Positions 21,701-28,205 of a stretch of 64,000 bases of DNA are shown piece after piece. Position numbers and translations under genes: made by a program. Position 1 is the first letter of the stretch; each line of letters begins with the position of its first letter. Location of the stretch: assembly GCF_001887595.1 (NCBI RefSeq), contig NZ_CP017480.1:2756001-2820000 (forward strand). Direction: 5' to 3'. The stretch is from Luteibacter rhizovicinus DSM 16549. GTDB taxonomy: Bacteria; Pseudomonadota; Gammaproteobacteria; Xanthomonadales; Rhodanobacteraceae. The notes below the pieces were generated by a model. That model searched no databases and was not told where the DNA came from. It was given only the letters and a program-made list of their open reading frames with translations.

Positions 21701-22682
21701 GACGACGTTGAAGGCTGAAGACAAAGCCGCCGCAGCCGCTAATGCGTCGACGGCAACCAATGCGGCGGCGAGCGATGCGTCGTCGACCGCCGCGATGGCC
21801 GCGACGGCAAAGAAGCCGCCCGACGCGAACGAGGCGGGCGTCGCGCCTTCCAGCCTCCCGCCACTGCATCTTCAGGTGACGGACATGCGTCTGGGCAAGG
21901 CCAAGCTGGGCGAAGCCCGTCTGGAGACGTGGCCGACCGACGAGGGCATGCACATCGACCAGCTGCGCGCGCAGTCCAAGAACGTCCAGATCACGGCCAC
22001 CGGCGACTGGAACGGCGACGAAAAGCGCAGTCGTACGCATCTCACCATGGACTTCGCCTCCGAAGACGTGGCACGCATGCTCGACGCCCTCGGTTTCGTC
22101 GGTATCTTCCAGGGCGGACGCACGTCGGCGAAACTCGATGCGGTGTGGCCGGGCGGCCCGTCAGCGCTCGCGCTGGCGAACATGGACGGCACGCTCAAGA
22201 TCGATATCGCCAACGGTCGCATCCTCGAAGTGCAGCCCGGTGTCGGCCGGCTCTTTGGCCTGGTCTCCGTCGCCGAGCTACCGCGTCGCCTCTCGCTCGA
22301 CTTCGGTGACGTCGTTGGCAAGGGCTTCGGTTTCGACTCCATCACCGGCGACTTCCGCTTTGCCAATGGCGATGCGAGCACACAGAACCTCAAGATCAAG
22401 GGCCCTGCCGCCGAGATCACGATCACTGGCCGCACTGGACTCAAGATCCACGACTACGACCAGGAAGTGCTGGTGGTGCCCCACCTCGGCAGCAGCCTGC
22501 CGATCGTCGGCGCTATCGCCGGCGGCCCCGTCGGTGCCGCCGCCGGCCTTGCCGTGCAGGGCATCCTCGGCCACGGCCTCAACCAGGCGGCGCGCAAGCG
22601 CTACCACGTGACGGGAACCTGGGAAAAACCCATCTTCACCCCGATCGACAAAGGCAGCACCTCCACCGCACCGTTGCTCTGA
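18732..22682 (+). CDS. yhdP: YhdP, giant AsmA-like envelope protein
   Basis: The 1316-residue protein has one N-terminal membrane helix (about 18-42) and a long repeating beta body typical of YhdP/AsmA-like bridges, with the DUF3971 and AsmA_2-type C-terminal regions. These proteins carry phospholipids from inner to outer membrane. A low-complexity stretch rich in Ala, Lys, Thr and Ser (about residues 970-1035) interrupts the body, probably a flexible linker. The GTG start is nine bases after rng. In relatives tldD follows directly; here higBA and a desaturase gene intervene. Confidence 0.92.
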   Translation: MPERRPVSPGWRHRARRLRFFLLGLVASVLVALALVMAVGQLLLPLAARYPDRVAALLSKQLGKPVRFGSLEGFWRPSGPLFVMRDVTIAPTEGGDALRLPQAAVKLDFGAFVLPSRHLLNLRLRDMRMGLHRAADGRWSIDGFGAGGGTQKVSFGNLSADLWLSNLHLDIADDTTHRSYGLIADQLRISLQGQAVRVGGSLRRENVSGLLTAAGRFAADGSSGRVYVKGADLDLAALTADVNAGGYALAGGKGGFESWLDWRDGHVVRATSRIAFDGLAVRGPARTVSTPGLHGIVDMHRTADGQRIDWAGADGGDVAFVTHVQADRSDGTVVARRIDLGPLLPWVGIAPQVSPSLAHWLADGRPRGRFNDVRADWNSVDGLRFVHATFAGLGIDAIGKLPGVSKLDGEVFGDDQSLALSLPRQATTLDFTGVFRKPFVMSMLGGDVAVYKDGDDWHIGADPLDFQGEGFGGQARGEFVLPGADTGPFMDMYVALGPGDVPAAKLFWPHSMSEGSQNWLNRGLVSGHIESGSALVRGNLRDWPFRNQEGRFEGRAVINDTVLEYGTGWPRAEGLSAVASFIDNGMYIEASEGHSLGNAVSAATAAIPDFAEGILDLKVSGAGTGNSFLDFIKNSPIASNSRESIDKLKLGGTGEFGFNLLMPLANAHDVTLDGKATLKDADLVANEWKLRLDKITGPMSFDAKGFTASNLKTSFHGQPAALDLAIAGATGDPAKVIDASITGAFTVNEMVADYENLAWLGDTAKGRGNFRIGYVLAKTGQGDATSQALTVDSDLRGVELMLPTPVKKPAPLAQSLSLRVGLPVDGARLDLALGDIVRGRLRLPTDKLPIAAAFNLGATVPGVMPAQGYLIGGHASKLDVSGWVQYVVGMSTSGSGGPGLSGLDLVADDGEVFGQHFSNMHIVAKPGPKELSLRVDSDAMAGQLTVPNEDMRRRGITARMDRLWWPAADDAADASKKGKAAAGAAATVASTTLKAEDKAAAAANASTATNAAASDASSTAAMAATAKKPPDANEAGVAPSSLPPLHLQVTDMRLGKAKLGEARLETWPTDEGMHIDQLRAQSKNVQITATGDWNGDEKRSRTHLTMDFASEDVARMLDALGFVGIFQGGRTSAKLDAVWPGGPSALALANMDGTLKIDIANGRILEVQPGVGRLFGLVSVAELPRRLSLDFGDVVGKGFGFDSITGDFRFANGDASTQNLKIKGPAAEITITGRTGLKIHDYDQEVLVVPHLGSSLPIVGAIAGGPVGAAAGLAVQGILGHGLNQAARKRYHVTGTWEKPIFTPIDKGSTSTAPLL

Positions 22683-22691
22683 CCCCGCTCG

Positions 22692-22770
22692 TTGTACGAG
22701 CCGATTCATCGGCGAAAGCCAACGAAGCGGTGAAGCCAGGCGCTCATCGCCGATGAAGGCGGCTCCTACG
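22692..22770. repeat. Composite REP element, two copies with conserved spacer
   Basis: An inverted copy (GCCGATTCATCGGC at about 22699-22712) and a direct copy (22746-22770, stem partly decayed) flank a spacer reading GGCGAAAGCCAACGAAGCGG. The reverse of this spacer recurs at about 26371-26387 and 39412-39430, so the repeat and spacer travel as one unit. It marks the junction between yhdP and the inserted higBA. Confidence 0.75.
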
Positions 22771-22829
22771 AAAGACACGCGGTGTGCCGACGCTGAGTCG
22801 GCCCCCTAACCGGCATTCGCCAACGCGTC

Positions 22830-22858
22830 TTGTCGATAGTATCGCCACTCGTTATTAT
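22830..22858 (+). promoter_or_regulatory. HigBA promoter with internal operator-like palindrome
   Basis: TTGTCG (22830-22835) and TATTAT (22853-22858) are separated by exactly 17 bases, a good sigma-70 promoter 19 bases before the higB ATG. The palindrome CGATAGTATCG (22834-22844) lies between the two boxes, where a bound HigA antitoxin would block RNA polymerase. Confidence 0.6.
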
Positions 22859-22876
22859 CGAGCGGCGTTACTAGTC

Positions 22877-23155
22877 ATGATCTTGTCCTATGGCGATCCG
22901 GACGTGCGGGCGTTCTTCGAGGGCGAGCGCATCCGGCGCTGGATCAACGTCGAGCGGACGCTCATGCGCAAGCTCGCCATGCTCAATGACACGCGAAAGC
23001 TGGAAGATCTACGAGATCCGCCATCCAATCGCCTGAAGTCGCTGCAGGGCGATCGAAACGGCCAGTACAGCATCCGGGTCAACGATCAGTACCGGATCTG
23101 TTTTGTCTGGAACAACGGAAACGCGCATAGCGTGACCGTTGTCGACTACCACTGA
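22877..23155 (+). CDS. higB: HigB-type toxin (RelE/ParE superfamily)
   Basis: The 92-residue basic protein matches HigB toxins, ribosome-dependent mRNA endonucleases. Typical features are the helix FFEGERIRRW, the strand segment PPSNRLKSLQGDRNGQYSIRVN-like (about 55-76) and the C-terminal RICFVWN...VTVVDYH. I start at the ATG at 22877, which lies just after a sigma-70 promoter; a longer reading from 22784 would begin inside the promoter region. As in other higBA loci, the toxin gene comes first. Confidence 0.9.
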   Translation: MILSYGDPDVRAFFEGERIRRWINVERTLMRKLAMLNDTRKLEDLRDPPSNRLKSLQGDRNGQYSIRVNDQYRICFVWNNGNAHSVTVVDYH

Positions 23156-23168
23156 GAGGATCGCAATC

Positions 23169-23534
23169 ATGCGCGAGGTTCCCTACCCCCATCCGGGCGA
23201 GATCCTGCTCGAGGAATATTTGAAGCCCCTGGGTTTGACCCAGTATCGTCTCGCGAAAGCGATCGGCGTACCGGCTCCGCGAATCGGTGAGATTGTTGCT
23301 GAAAGGCGTTCGATTACGGCGGATACAGGCCTGCGTCTGTCGCGCTTCTTCGGACAGTCGCCGGAGTTCTGGACGGGCCTGCAGGCAAGCTACGACCGAG
23401 AAATGACTCGCGACCTCATGGCCGACACGCTCGCCGCGATCGTTCCTTGGTCGGAGTTGTCGAAGGTCACACCAGCAGCGAAGGCTGCCGCACCTCGTGC
23501 GGCGACGTCCGGTAAACGCAGCTCTCGCAGCTGA
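23169..23534 (+). CDS. higA: HigA-type antitoxin (XRE HTH)
   Basis: The 121-residue antitoxin has the family start MREVPYPHPGEILLEEYLKPLGLTQ-like N-terminus and an HTH domain (about 20-75) with ITADTGLRLSRFFGQSPEFW. It neutralises HigB and represses the promoter upstream. AGAGGA nine bases before the ATG sets the start, 13 bases after higB. The last 25 residues are a basic Ala/Lys/Arg/Ser tail absent from many HigA proteins. Its stop codon directly abuts the stop of the convergent desaturase gene. Confidence 0.9.
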   Translation: MREVPYPHPGEILLEEYLKPLGLTQYRLAKAIGVPAPRIGEIVAERRSITADTGLRLSRFFGQSPEFWTGLQASYDREMTRDLMADTLAAIVPWSELSKVTPAAKAAAPRAATSGKRSSRS

Positions 23535-24731
23535 TCAGGGCTTCTGCCGCCGAAACGGAAACATCTGCTGCTTTACGAATCCATCCGGCATGTAGTCGCC
23601 AACAACGCCGTACTTTTCGGGAAACGTCTTCGTCGACTTCACGGCCGTGCCGAAGAGGTAATCCAGGAAAGCCCAATGCGCGGCGTAGTTCTTGTCGATC
23701 GCCTCGTCGTCCGAGGCGTGGTGCCAATGGTGGAAGTCCGGCGTGACGACGACGTACTTCAACGGGCCCCAGGGCAGATGCACGTTGGCGTGATTGAACA
23801 CGGCCTGGAAGCCGACCACGATGATGTAAGCATTCATCACCGCTTCGCTGAAACCCAGCACATACAGCGGTGCCAGCACGCAGACCCGGGTAAAGATCAG
23901 CTCGAGCATGTGCTGGCGTGAGCCGGCCAGCCAGTCCATCGTCTTCACGCTGTGATGCACGGCGTGGAAGCGCCAGAGGAAGGGCACTTCGTGATACGCC
24001 CGGTGCGTCCAGTACTGGGCCATGTCGGCGACGAGAACGCACAGCAGCAGCTGTGGGACGAACCAGATGCTGGCGACCATGCGCTGGAACTGACTGCTGA
24101 CCAGCCAGCCGAACGCATGGTGGATCAGGAAGTTCACGATCAGCAACGCGAGACCCACGATGAAGTGGTTCACCGCGAAATGCTTCATGTCGGTCTGCCA
24201 CTCGAAGCGGAAGACGCTTTGCCCGCGATAGAGCGGAAAGAGCTTCTCGATGACGACGAAGAGCACGGTCGAGCCGAGCAGGTCGAGAATGAACCAGTCC
24301 AGCCCGATGTACGGTGTGTGATCCGGAAACGCTCCCACCGGGACCCGGGAGCCACCCAGCGCGACGGCGGCGACCACCATGACGAAGGCGGCGATGTTGA
24401 GGTTGCGCTTGCGGCCCAGGATCACGTTCGCCAGGGACAGGCCGCCGGCCACCAGCAGGGCGCCGAGCAAGGCCTGCCGAAGCACGTCGACCGAGTACTT
24501 ATGGCGGAGGTCGGGTGTGGTCAGGTACTGCGGGTAGTGAAAGGCAATCACCGCCAGAAGGCAAAGGAAGCCGAGCGATAGCGCGATGGCGGTACTGACC
24601 ATCGCCTTGCCCGGCGAGAGCTCGCCACTCTTGTGCAGCAGCTCGCGCGTCTCGTCGACGACCGCCTCGGCGCGCCTGGCAGGTGCCGCCACCACGCGGC
24701 GGGCGAAGTCCCTCTTGATTCCCTTGCTCAT
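23535..24731 (-). CDS. Sterol desaturase/fatty acid hydroxylase superfamily membrane protein
   Basis: This 398-residue multi-pass protein carries the eight-histidine diiron pattern of the family: HRAYH (H243, H247), HAVHH (H256, H259, H260) and HHWHH (334-338). The enzyme class adds hydroxyls or double bonds to lipids, sterols or carotenoids; the substrate here is unknown. The N-terminal 180 residues hold extra membrane segments. The start at 24731 gives MSKGIKRDF; 24761 is also possible. Its stop touches the higA stop (TGATCA), leaving no room for a terminator between them. Confidence 0.85.
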   Translation of the reverse strand: MSKGIKRDFARRVVAAPARRAEAVVDETRELLHKSGELSPGKAMVSTAIALSLGFLCLLAVIAFHYPQYLTTPDLRHKYSVDVLRQALLGALLVAGGLSLANVILGRKRNLNIAAFVMVVAAVALGGSRVPVGAFPDHTPYIGLDWFILDLLGSTVLFVVIEKLFPLYRGQSVFRFEWQTDMKHFAVNHFIVGLALLIVNFLIHHAFGWLVSSQFQRMVASIWFVPQLLLCVLVADMAQYWTHRAYHEVPFLWRFHAVHHSVKTMDWLAGSRQHMLELIFTRVCVLAPLYVLGFSEAVMNAYIIVVGFQAVFNHANVHLPWGPLKYVVVTPDFHHWHHASDDEAIDKNYAAHWAFLDYLFGTAVKSTKTFPEKYGVVGDYMPDGFVKQQMFPFRRQKP

Positions 24732-24876
24732 GCTGGTCCGTCCGTCTGGATTCCGGCCCATCGTAGCAATTTGCTTACCCGCCAGCCCGCTCCCTGCCAA
24801 AGCCGGCCCCAGGGTTTAAGCTCCCCCTATCCGACCCCATTTCCGGGGTAACCCCGATTCCCTACCGGCAGACCTG

Positions 24877-26316
24877 ATGGACTCCCTGATTTCCCTCGCC
24901 GAACGTCGCCTGCTCACCCCGGGCGGCCTCGCGTCCACTGACCTGGATCGCGTCTTCTCCCAGCTCATGGGGCCGTCGATCGACGCGGCCGACCTCTACT
25001 TCCAGCATTCGCGCAGCGAATCCTGGGTGCTGGAGGAGGGCATCGTGAAGGACGGCAGCCATTCCATCGAGCAGGGCGTCGGCGTCCGGGCGATCTCCGG
25101 CGAGAAGACCGGTTTCTCCTACTCCGATGAAATCGTCCTTCCTCAGCTACTCGAGGCGTCGCGTGCGGCGAGGGCGATCGCGCAGGGTGGTGCCGGTCAG
25201 GGCAAGCCGTTGGCCATCGCCACCGGGCGCGGCCTCTATCCGGCGATCGATCCGGTCGAGAGCCTGCCCAACGAAGACAAGATCGCACTGCTGCGCGAGG
25301 TCGATGCCTATGCTCGGTCGCGCGATCCGCGCGTCAAGCAGGTCGTGGTCAGCCTGGCAGCCACGCTGGATACCATCCTCGTCGCCGCGTCCGATGGCAC
25401 GCTGGCTGCCGACGTGCGTCCGCTCGTACGCCTCAACATCCAGGTGATCGTCGAGCAGAACGGTCGCCGCGAGCAGGGGCATTCCGGTGGCGGCGGCCGT
25501 TACGGTTATCGCGAACTGATCGCCAATGGTCGCGCGCACGGTTTTGCCGATGAAGCCGTACGCCAGGCGCTGGTCAACCTCGAAGCGGTCGACGCCCCGG
25601 CGGGCACGATGACCGTCGTCCTCGGTCCGGGCTGGCCCGGCGTGCTCCTGCACGAGGCGATCGGCCACGGTCTGGAAGGCGACTTCAACCGCAAGGGCAG
25701 TTCGGCGTTTGCCGGGCGAATCGGCCAGCGTGTCGCCGCGGAAGGCGTCACCGTGGTCGACGACGGCACGTTGCCGGGCCGCCGTGGCTCCCTCAGCATC
25801 GACGACGAAGGCACGCCGACCGAGTGCACCACGTTGATCGAGAACGGCATCCTCAAGGGCTACATGCAGGACAAGCTCAACGCACGGCTCATGGGCGTGA
25901 AGTCCACCGGCAACGGCCGCCGCGAGTCGTTCGCTCAGCTGCCGATGCCGCGCATGACCAATACCTACATGCTCGCCGGCAAACGTGAGCCGGAAGAGAT
26001 CATCCGTTCGGTGAAGCGCGGCCTCTACGCCGTGAACTTCGGCGGCGGCCAGGTCGACATCACCAACGGCAAGTTCGTTTTCTCGGCGAGCGAGGCCTAC
26101 CTCATCGAGGACGGGAAAGTGACGCGTCCGGTGAAGGGCGCAACCCTGGTTGGCTCCGGTCCGGAAGTCCTGACCCGTGTCTCGATGATCGGCAACGACC
26201 TCAAGCTGGACGAAGGCGTCGGCGTGTGCGGCAAGGACGGGCAGAGCGTCCCGGTCGGCGTCGGCCAGCCGACCTTGCGGGTGGATGCCATGACGGTCGG
26301 CGGCACGGCGGCCTGA
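24877..26316 (+). CDS. tldD: TldD metallopeptidase subunit
   Basis: The 479-residue TldD forms a heterodimer with TldE (PmbA), which unfolds and cleaves peptides such as microcin precursors and the CcdA antitoxin. The zinc motif is HEAIGH (H259, E260, H264) followed by GLEGD, and the C-terminal cysteine zinc ligand region VGVCGKDGQ is present. PmbA lies about 11 kb downstream at 37270, separated by an accessory stretch. Confidence 0.95.
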   Translation: MDSLISLAERRLLTPGGLASTDLDRVFSQLMGPSIDAADLYFQHSRSESWVLEEGIVKDGSHSIEQGVGVRAISGEKTGFSYSDEIVLPQLLEASRAARAIAQGGAGQGKPLAIATGRGLYPAIDPVESLPNEDKIALLREVDAYARSRDPRVKQVVVSLAATLDTILVAASDGTLAADVRPLVRLNIQVIVEQNGRREQGHSGGGGRYGYRELIANGRAHGFADEAVRQALVNLEAVDAPAGTMTVVLGPGWPGVLLHEAIGHGLEGDFNRKGSSAFAGRIGQRVAAEGVTVVDDGTLPGRRGSLSIDDEGTPTECTTLIENGILKGYMQDKLNARLMGVKSTGNGRRESFAQLPMPRMTNTYMLAGKREPEEIIRSVKRGLYAVNFGGGQVDITNGKFVFSASEAYLIEDGKVTRPVKGATLVGSGPEVLTRVSMIGNDLKLDEGVGVCGKDGQSVPVGVGQPTLRVDAMTVGGTAA

Positions 26317-26329
26317 GGCCCATGCTCTG

Positions 26330-26408
26330 GTAGGAGCCGATTCATCGGCGATTGGCGCCGCAGCGTCACCGCTCCGTTGGCTTTTCGCCGCTGAAGCGGC
26401 TCCCACAT
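26330..26408. repeat. Composite REP element after tldD
   Basis: An inverted copy (26330-26352, GCCGATTCATCGGC) and a direct copy (26385-26408, GCCGCTGAAGCGGC plus TCCCACA) flank the spacer ACCGCTCCGTTGGCTTTT. The stem bases differ between copies but stay complementary. It marks the left edge of the fliD and GH2/GH64 stretch. Confidence 0.8.
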
Positions 26409-26418
26409 GTATTTACGA

Positions 26419-26435
26419 TGGCATCGTAATTGCTT
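26419..26435 (+). promoter_or_regulatory. Sigma-54 (RpoN) -24/-12 promoter for fliD
   Basis: TGGCAT and TTGCTT place the invariant GG (26420-26421) and GC (26432-26433) exactly ten bases apart, as in the TGGCACG-N4-TTGCW consensus. The -24 half lies within a 17-base palindrome TTACGATGGCATCGTAA (26413-26429). Flagellar fliD genes are commonly RpoN-dependent in xanthomonads, which supports the call. Transcription should start near 26445. Confidence 0.65.
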
Positions 26436-26452
26436 GCGAGTAGGGAAAGCGG

Positions 26453-26499
26453 CTTGACGGCGTCATGGCCGTCAAGATCCCGACGCCTTGAACAGGCGT
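26453..26499 (+). other. Two tandem hairpins in the fliD leader
   Basis: CTTGACGGC/GCCGTCAAG (26453-26476, loop of six) and ACGCCT/AGGCGT (26483-26499, loop of five) are both perfect stems in the inferred 5' leader. The second ends four bases before the AAGGAGA ribosome site, so it could influence translation initiation. Confidence 0.5.
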
Positions 26500-26517
26500 T
26501 CTCAAGGAGAGAACCTC

Positions 26518-27867
26518 GTGGCAACCAACACCATCAATCTCGGGTCGAGCTCGATCGATGTCTCGAGCATCGTCACGAATTTGTCGAACAACAAGCGCGC
26601 AGCCACGGACAAAGCCCTGGCCGTACTGACGACGACGAACAAGACGCAGATCTCCGCCGTCGGCAATTTCACCGCGTCCCTGACCAACCTCCAGACGGCG
26701 ATCAAGTCGCTCGCCGATGGCTCGGTGTTCAAGGCGCATAAAACGACAGTGAGCGAGACCACCGTTCTCTCGGCCGTCGCCGAGCCGGACGCCCGCTCCA
26801 ACACGTACACCATCGTCGTCGACAAGCTCGCCGCCGCCCAGAAGACCACCTCCGCGGCCTTTCCGGGTAGCAAGGAGGCGGTCGGCACGGGCGCGCTGAC
26901 GATCGCCATCGGCGACAAGTCGATGATTCTCGACATCAAGCCGCCGGCGAACACGCTGGAAAACATCCGCGACCTGATCAACAAGGCGCCGGGTAATCCC
27001 GGTGTCACGGCCAGCATCGTGACAGGTACGGATGGCGCGCACCTGACGCTGACCTCGACCTCGACAGGTAAGCAGAATGCTTTCACGGTCGCCGCCAGTG
27101 GCGATCCCGCACTGACTCAACTCGCTTTCGATCCGGCGACGGACAGTGCGACCGTCGTCGCGCAGGATGCCGAGTTCACCATCGACAATACGAAGGCGAG
27201 CAGTCCGTCCAATACCGTGGCCTCGGCCATCGATGGCGTCACGCTCACGCTGACCAAGGCGGGCACCAGCACGGTCGTCATCCAGAACGATACGAGTGCG
27301 GTTGCCGCGGCGCTGACCTCCCTGGTCACCGCTTACAACCAGTTCGTCTCGCAATACCAGACGCTGACCAAATACGACCCGAACAACAAGCAGGTGGGTG
27401 CGCTGATCGGCGACGCCACCGTGACCTCGATCAAGAGTCAGATGACGGCGTTGCTAGGTTCGCAGTCGACAGGTTCCAGCAAGGGGCCGCGCTCGTTGAG
27501 TGATCTGGGTATCGCGTTCCAGCTCGGCGGCACGCTGAAGTTCGATAACACCAAGCTGACCAAGGCGCTCGCGACATCGCCCGCCGAGACGCAGGAACTG
27601 CTCAGTGGTTCGCAAAGCGTCGCCGGGAAGCTGGACAAGTTGATCACCGGCTGGACATCGTCCAGCGGCATCCTCAGTCAGCGCTCCGCCAATTTAAATG
27701 CGCGGACCAAGGACATCGCCAAAAAAACGGCGGACTTCGAAGTCACGATGAAGACCTTCTCCGACCGCATCACCAAGCAATACACGGCGCTCGACACGAT
27801 GATGACGAAACTCGGCAGCACCAGCAGCTACCTTCAGCAACAATTCGACGCGCTGTCCAAGAAGTGA
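26518..27867 (+). CDS. fliD: Flagellar filament cap protein FliD
   Basis: The 449-residue protein is FliD (HAP2), the pentameric cap that folds flagellin at the filament tip. The N-terminal region SSSIDVSSIVTNL matches FliD_N, and the C-terminal FliD_C region has GTLKFDNTKLTKALATSP followed by a long coiled coil (about 375-449). GTG is the start because AAGGAGA lies seven bases upstream. No other flagellar gene is nearby, which is unusual: fliD usually sits with fliC and fliS. It could be a second copy or an adhesin-like homologue. Confidence 0.88.
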   Translation: MATNTINLGSSSIDVSSIVTNLSNNKRAATDKALAVLTTTNKTQISAVGNFTASLTNLQTAIKSLADGSVFKAHKTTVSETTVLSAVAEPDARSNTYTIVVDKLAAAQKTTSAAFPGSKEAVGTGALTIAIGDKSMILDIKPPANTLENIRDLINKAPGNPGVTASIVTGTDGAHLTLTSTSTGKQNAFTVAASGDPALTQLAFDPATDSATVVAQDAEFTIDNTKASSPSNTVASAIDGVTLTLTKAGTSTVVIQNDTSAVAAALTSLVTAYNQFVSQYQTLTKYDPNNKQVGALIGDATVTSIKSQMTALLGSQSTGSSKGPRSLSDLGIAFQLGGTLKFDNTKLTKALATSPAETQELLSGSQSVAGKLDKLITGWTSSSGILSQRSANLNARTKDIAKKTADFEVTMKTFSDRITKQYTALDTMMTKLGSTSSYLQQQFDALSKK

Positions 27868-27873
27868 TCCCGG

Positions 27874-27900
27874 CGGCATACCCTCGAAAGAGGGATGCCG
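27874..27900 (+). terminator. GAAA-loop hairpin after fliD
   Basis: CGGCATACCCTC and GAGGGATGCCG pair around a GAAA tetraloop with a single bulged A, seven bases after the fliD stop. There is no T-run, so it may stabilise the 3' end or act with Rho. The remaining bases up to 28205 hold a promoter candidate and a structured leader but no gene. Confidence 0.45.
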
Positions 27901-27931
27901 CGATATCACCGCACGATGCTGCAAAAGCGTC

Positions 27932-27960
27932 TTGCCGAATTCTATCCCGTCCCGAATAAA
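27932..27960 (+). promoter_or_regulatory. Candidate sigma-70 promoter for the GH2/GH64 gene
   Basis: TTGCCG (27932-27937) and AATAAA (27955-27960) are 17 bases apart in a locally AT-richer patch (GAATAAATATGA). If used, it gives a 5' leader of about 240 bases containing the structured region below. Confidence 0.35.
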
Positions 27961-28002
27961 TATGACGCACGTCACGGAACGCGAGCGTATGGTGGAGAAA
28001 CC

Positions 28003-28099
28003 TGCGATTGCGTGATCGCAAGGTATTGTGAGTGTCATCAGGCAGGCGGATGATCCGCCGGCAGACAGCGTATGGACGGCTAAATAGCCTCCCACTCAC
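28003..28099 (+). other. Structured 5' leader with a possible three-way junction
   Basis: A hairpin TGCGAT/ATCGCA (28003-28020) is followed by a closing stem GTGAGTG (28028-28034) with CACTCAC (28093-28099). It encloses two more perfect hairpins, GGCGGAT/ATCCGCC (28045-28059) and GGCT/AGCC (28078-28089). This looks like a designed RNA fold upstream of the giant gene. I could not match it to a known riboswitch; the GGCAAACC and GAAA elements of c-di-GMP-I are absent. Confidence 0.4.
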
Positions 28100-28205
28100 C
28101 TCGTATCGATCGCAGTAAGCCGGCAGCTCGACTCGCCGGCTCGTGCCGTCGTGCCTGTTGCGAACGCGCTGTCCCACAGCGGCTCTCACAGGGGACCCAC
28201 ACCCA

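Noticed and set aside
28003..28099. The leader as a c-di-GMP-I riboswitch
   Set aside because: The conserved GGCAAACC, GNRA loop and receptor sequences are missing, so only a generic structured leader is reported.
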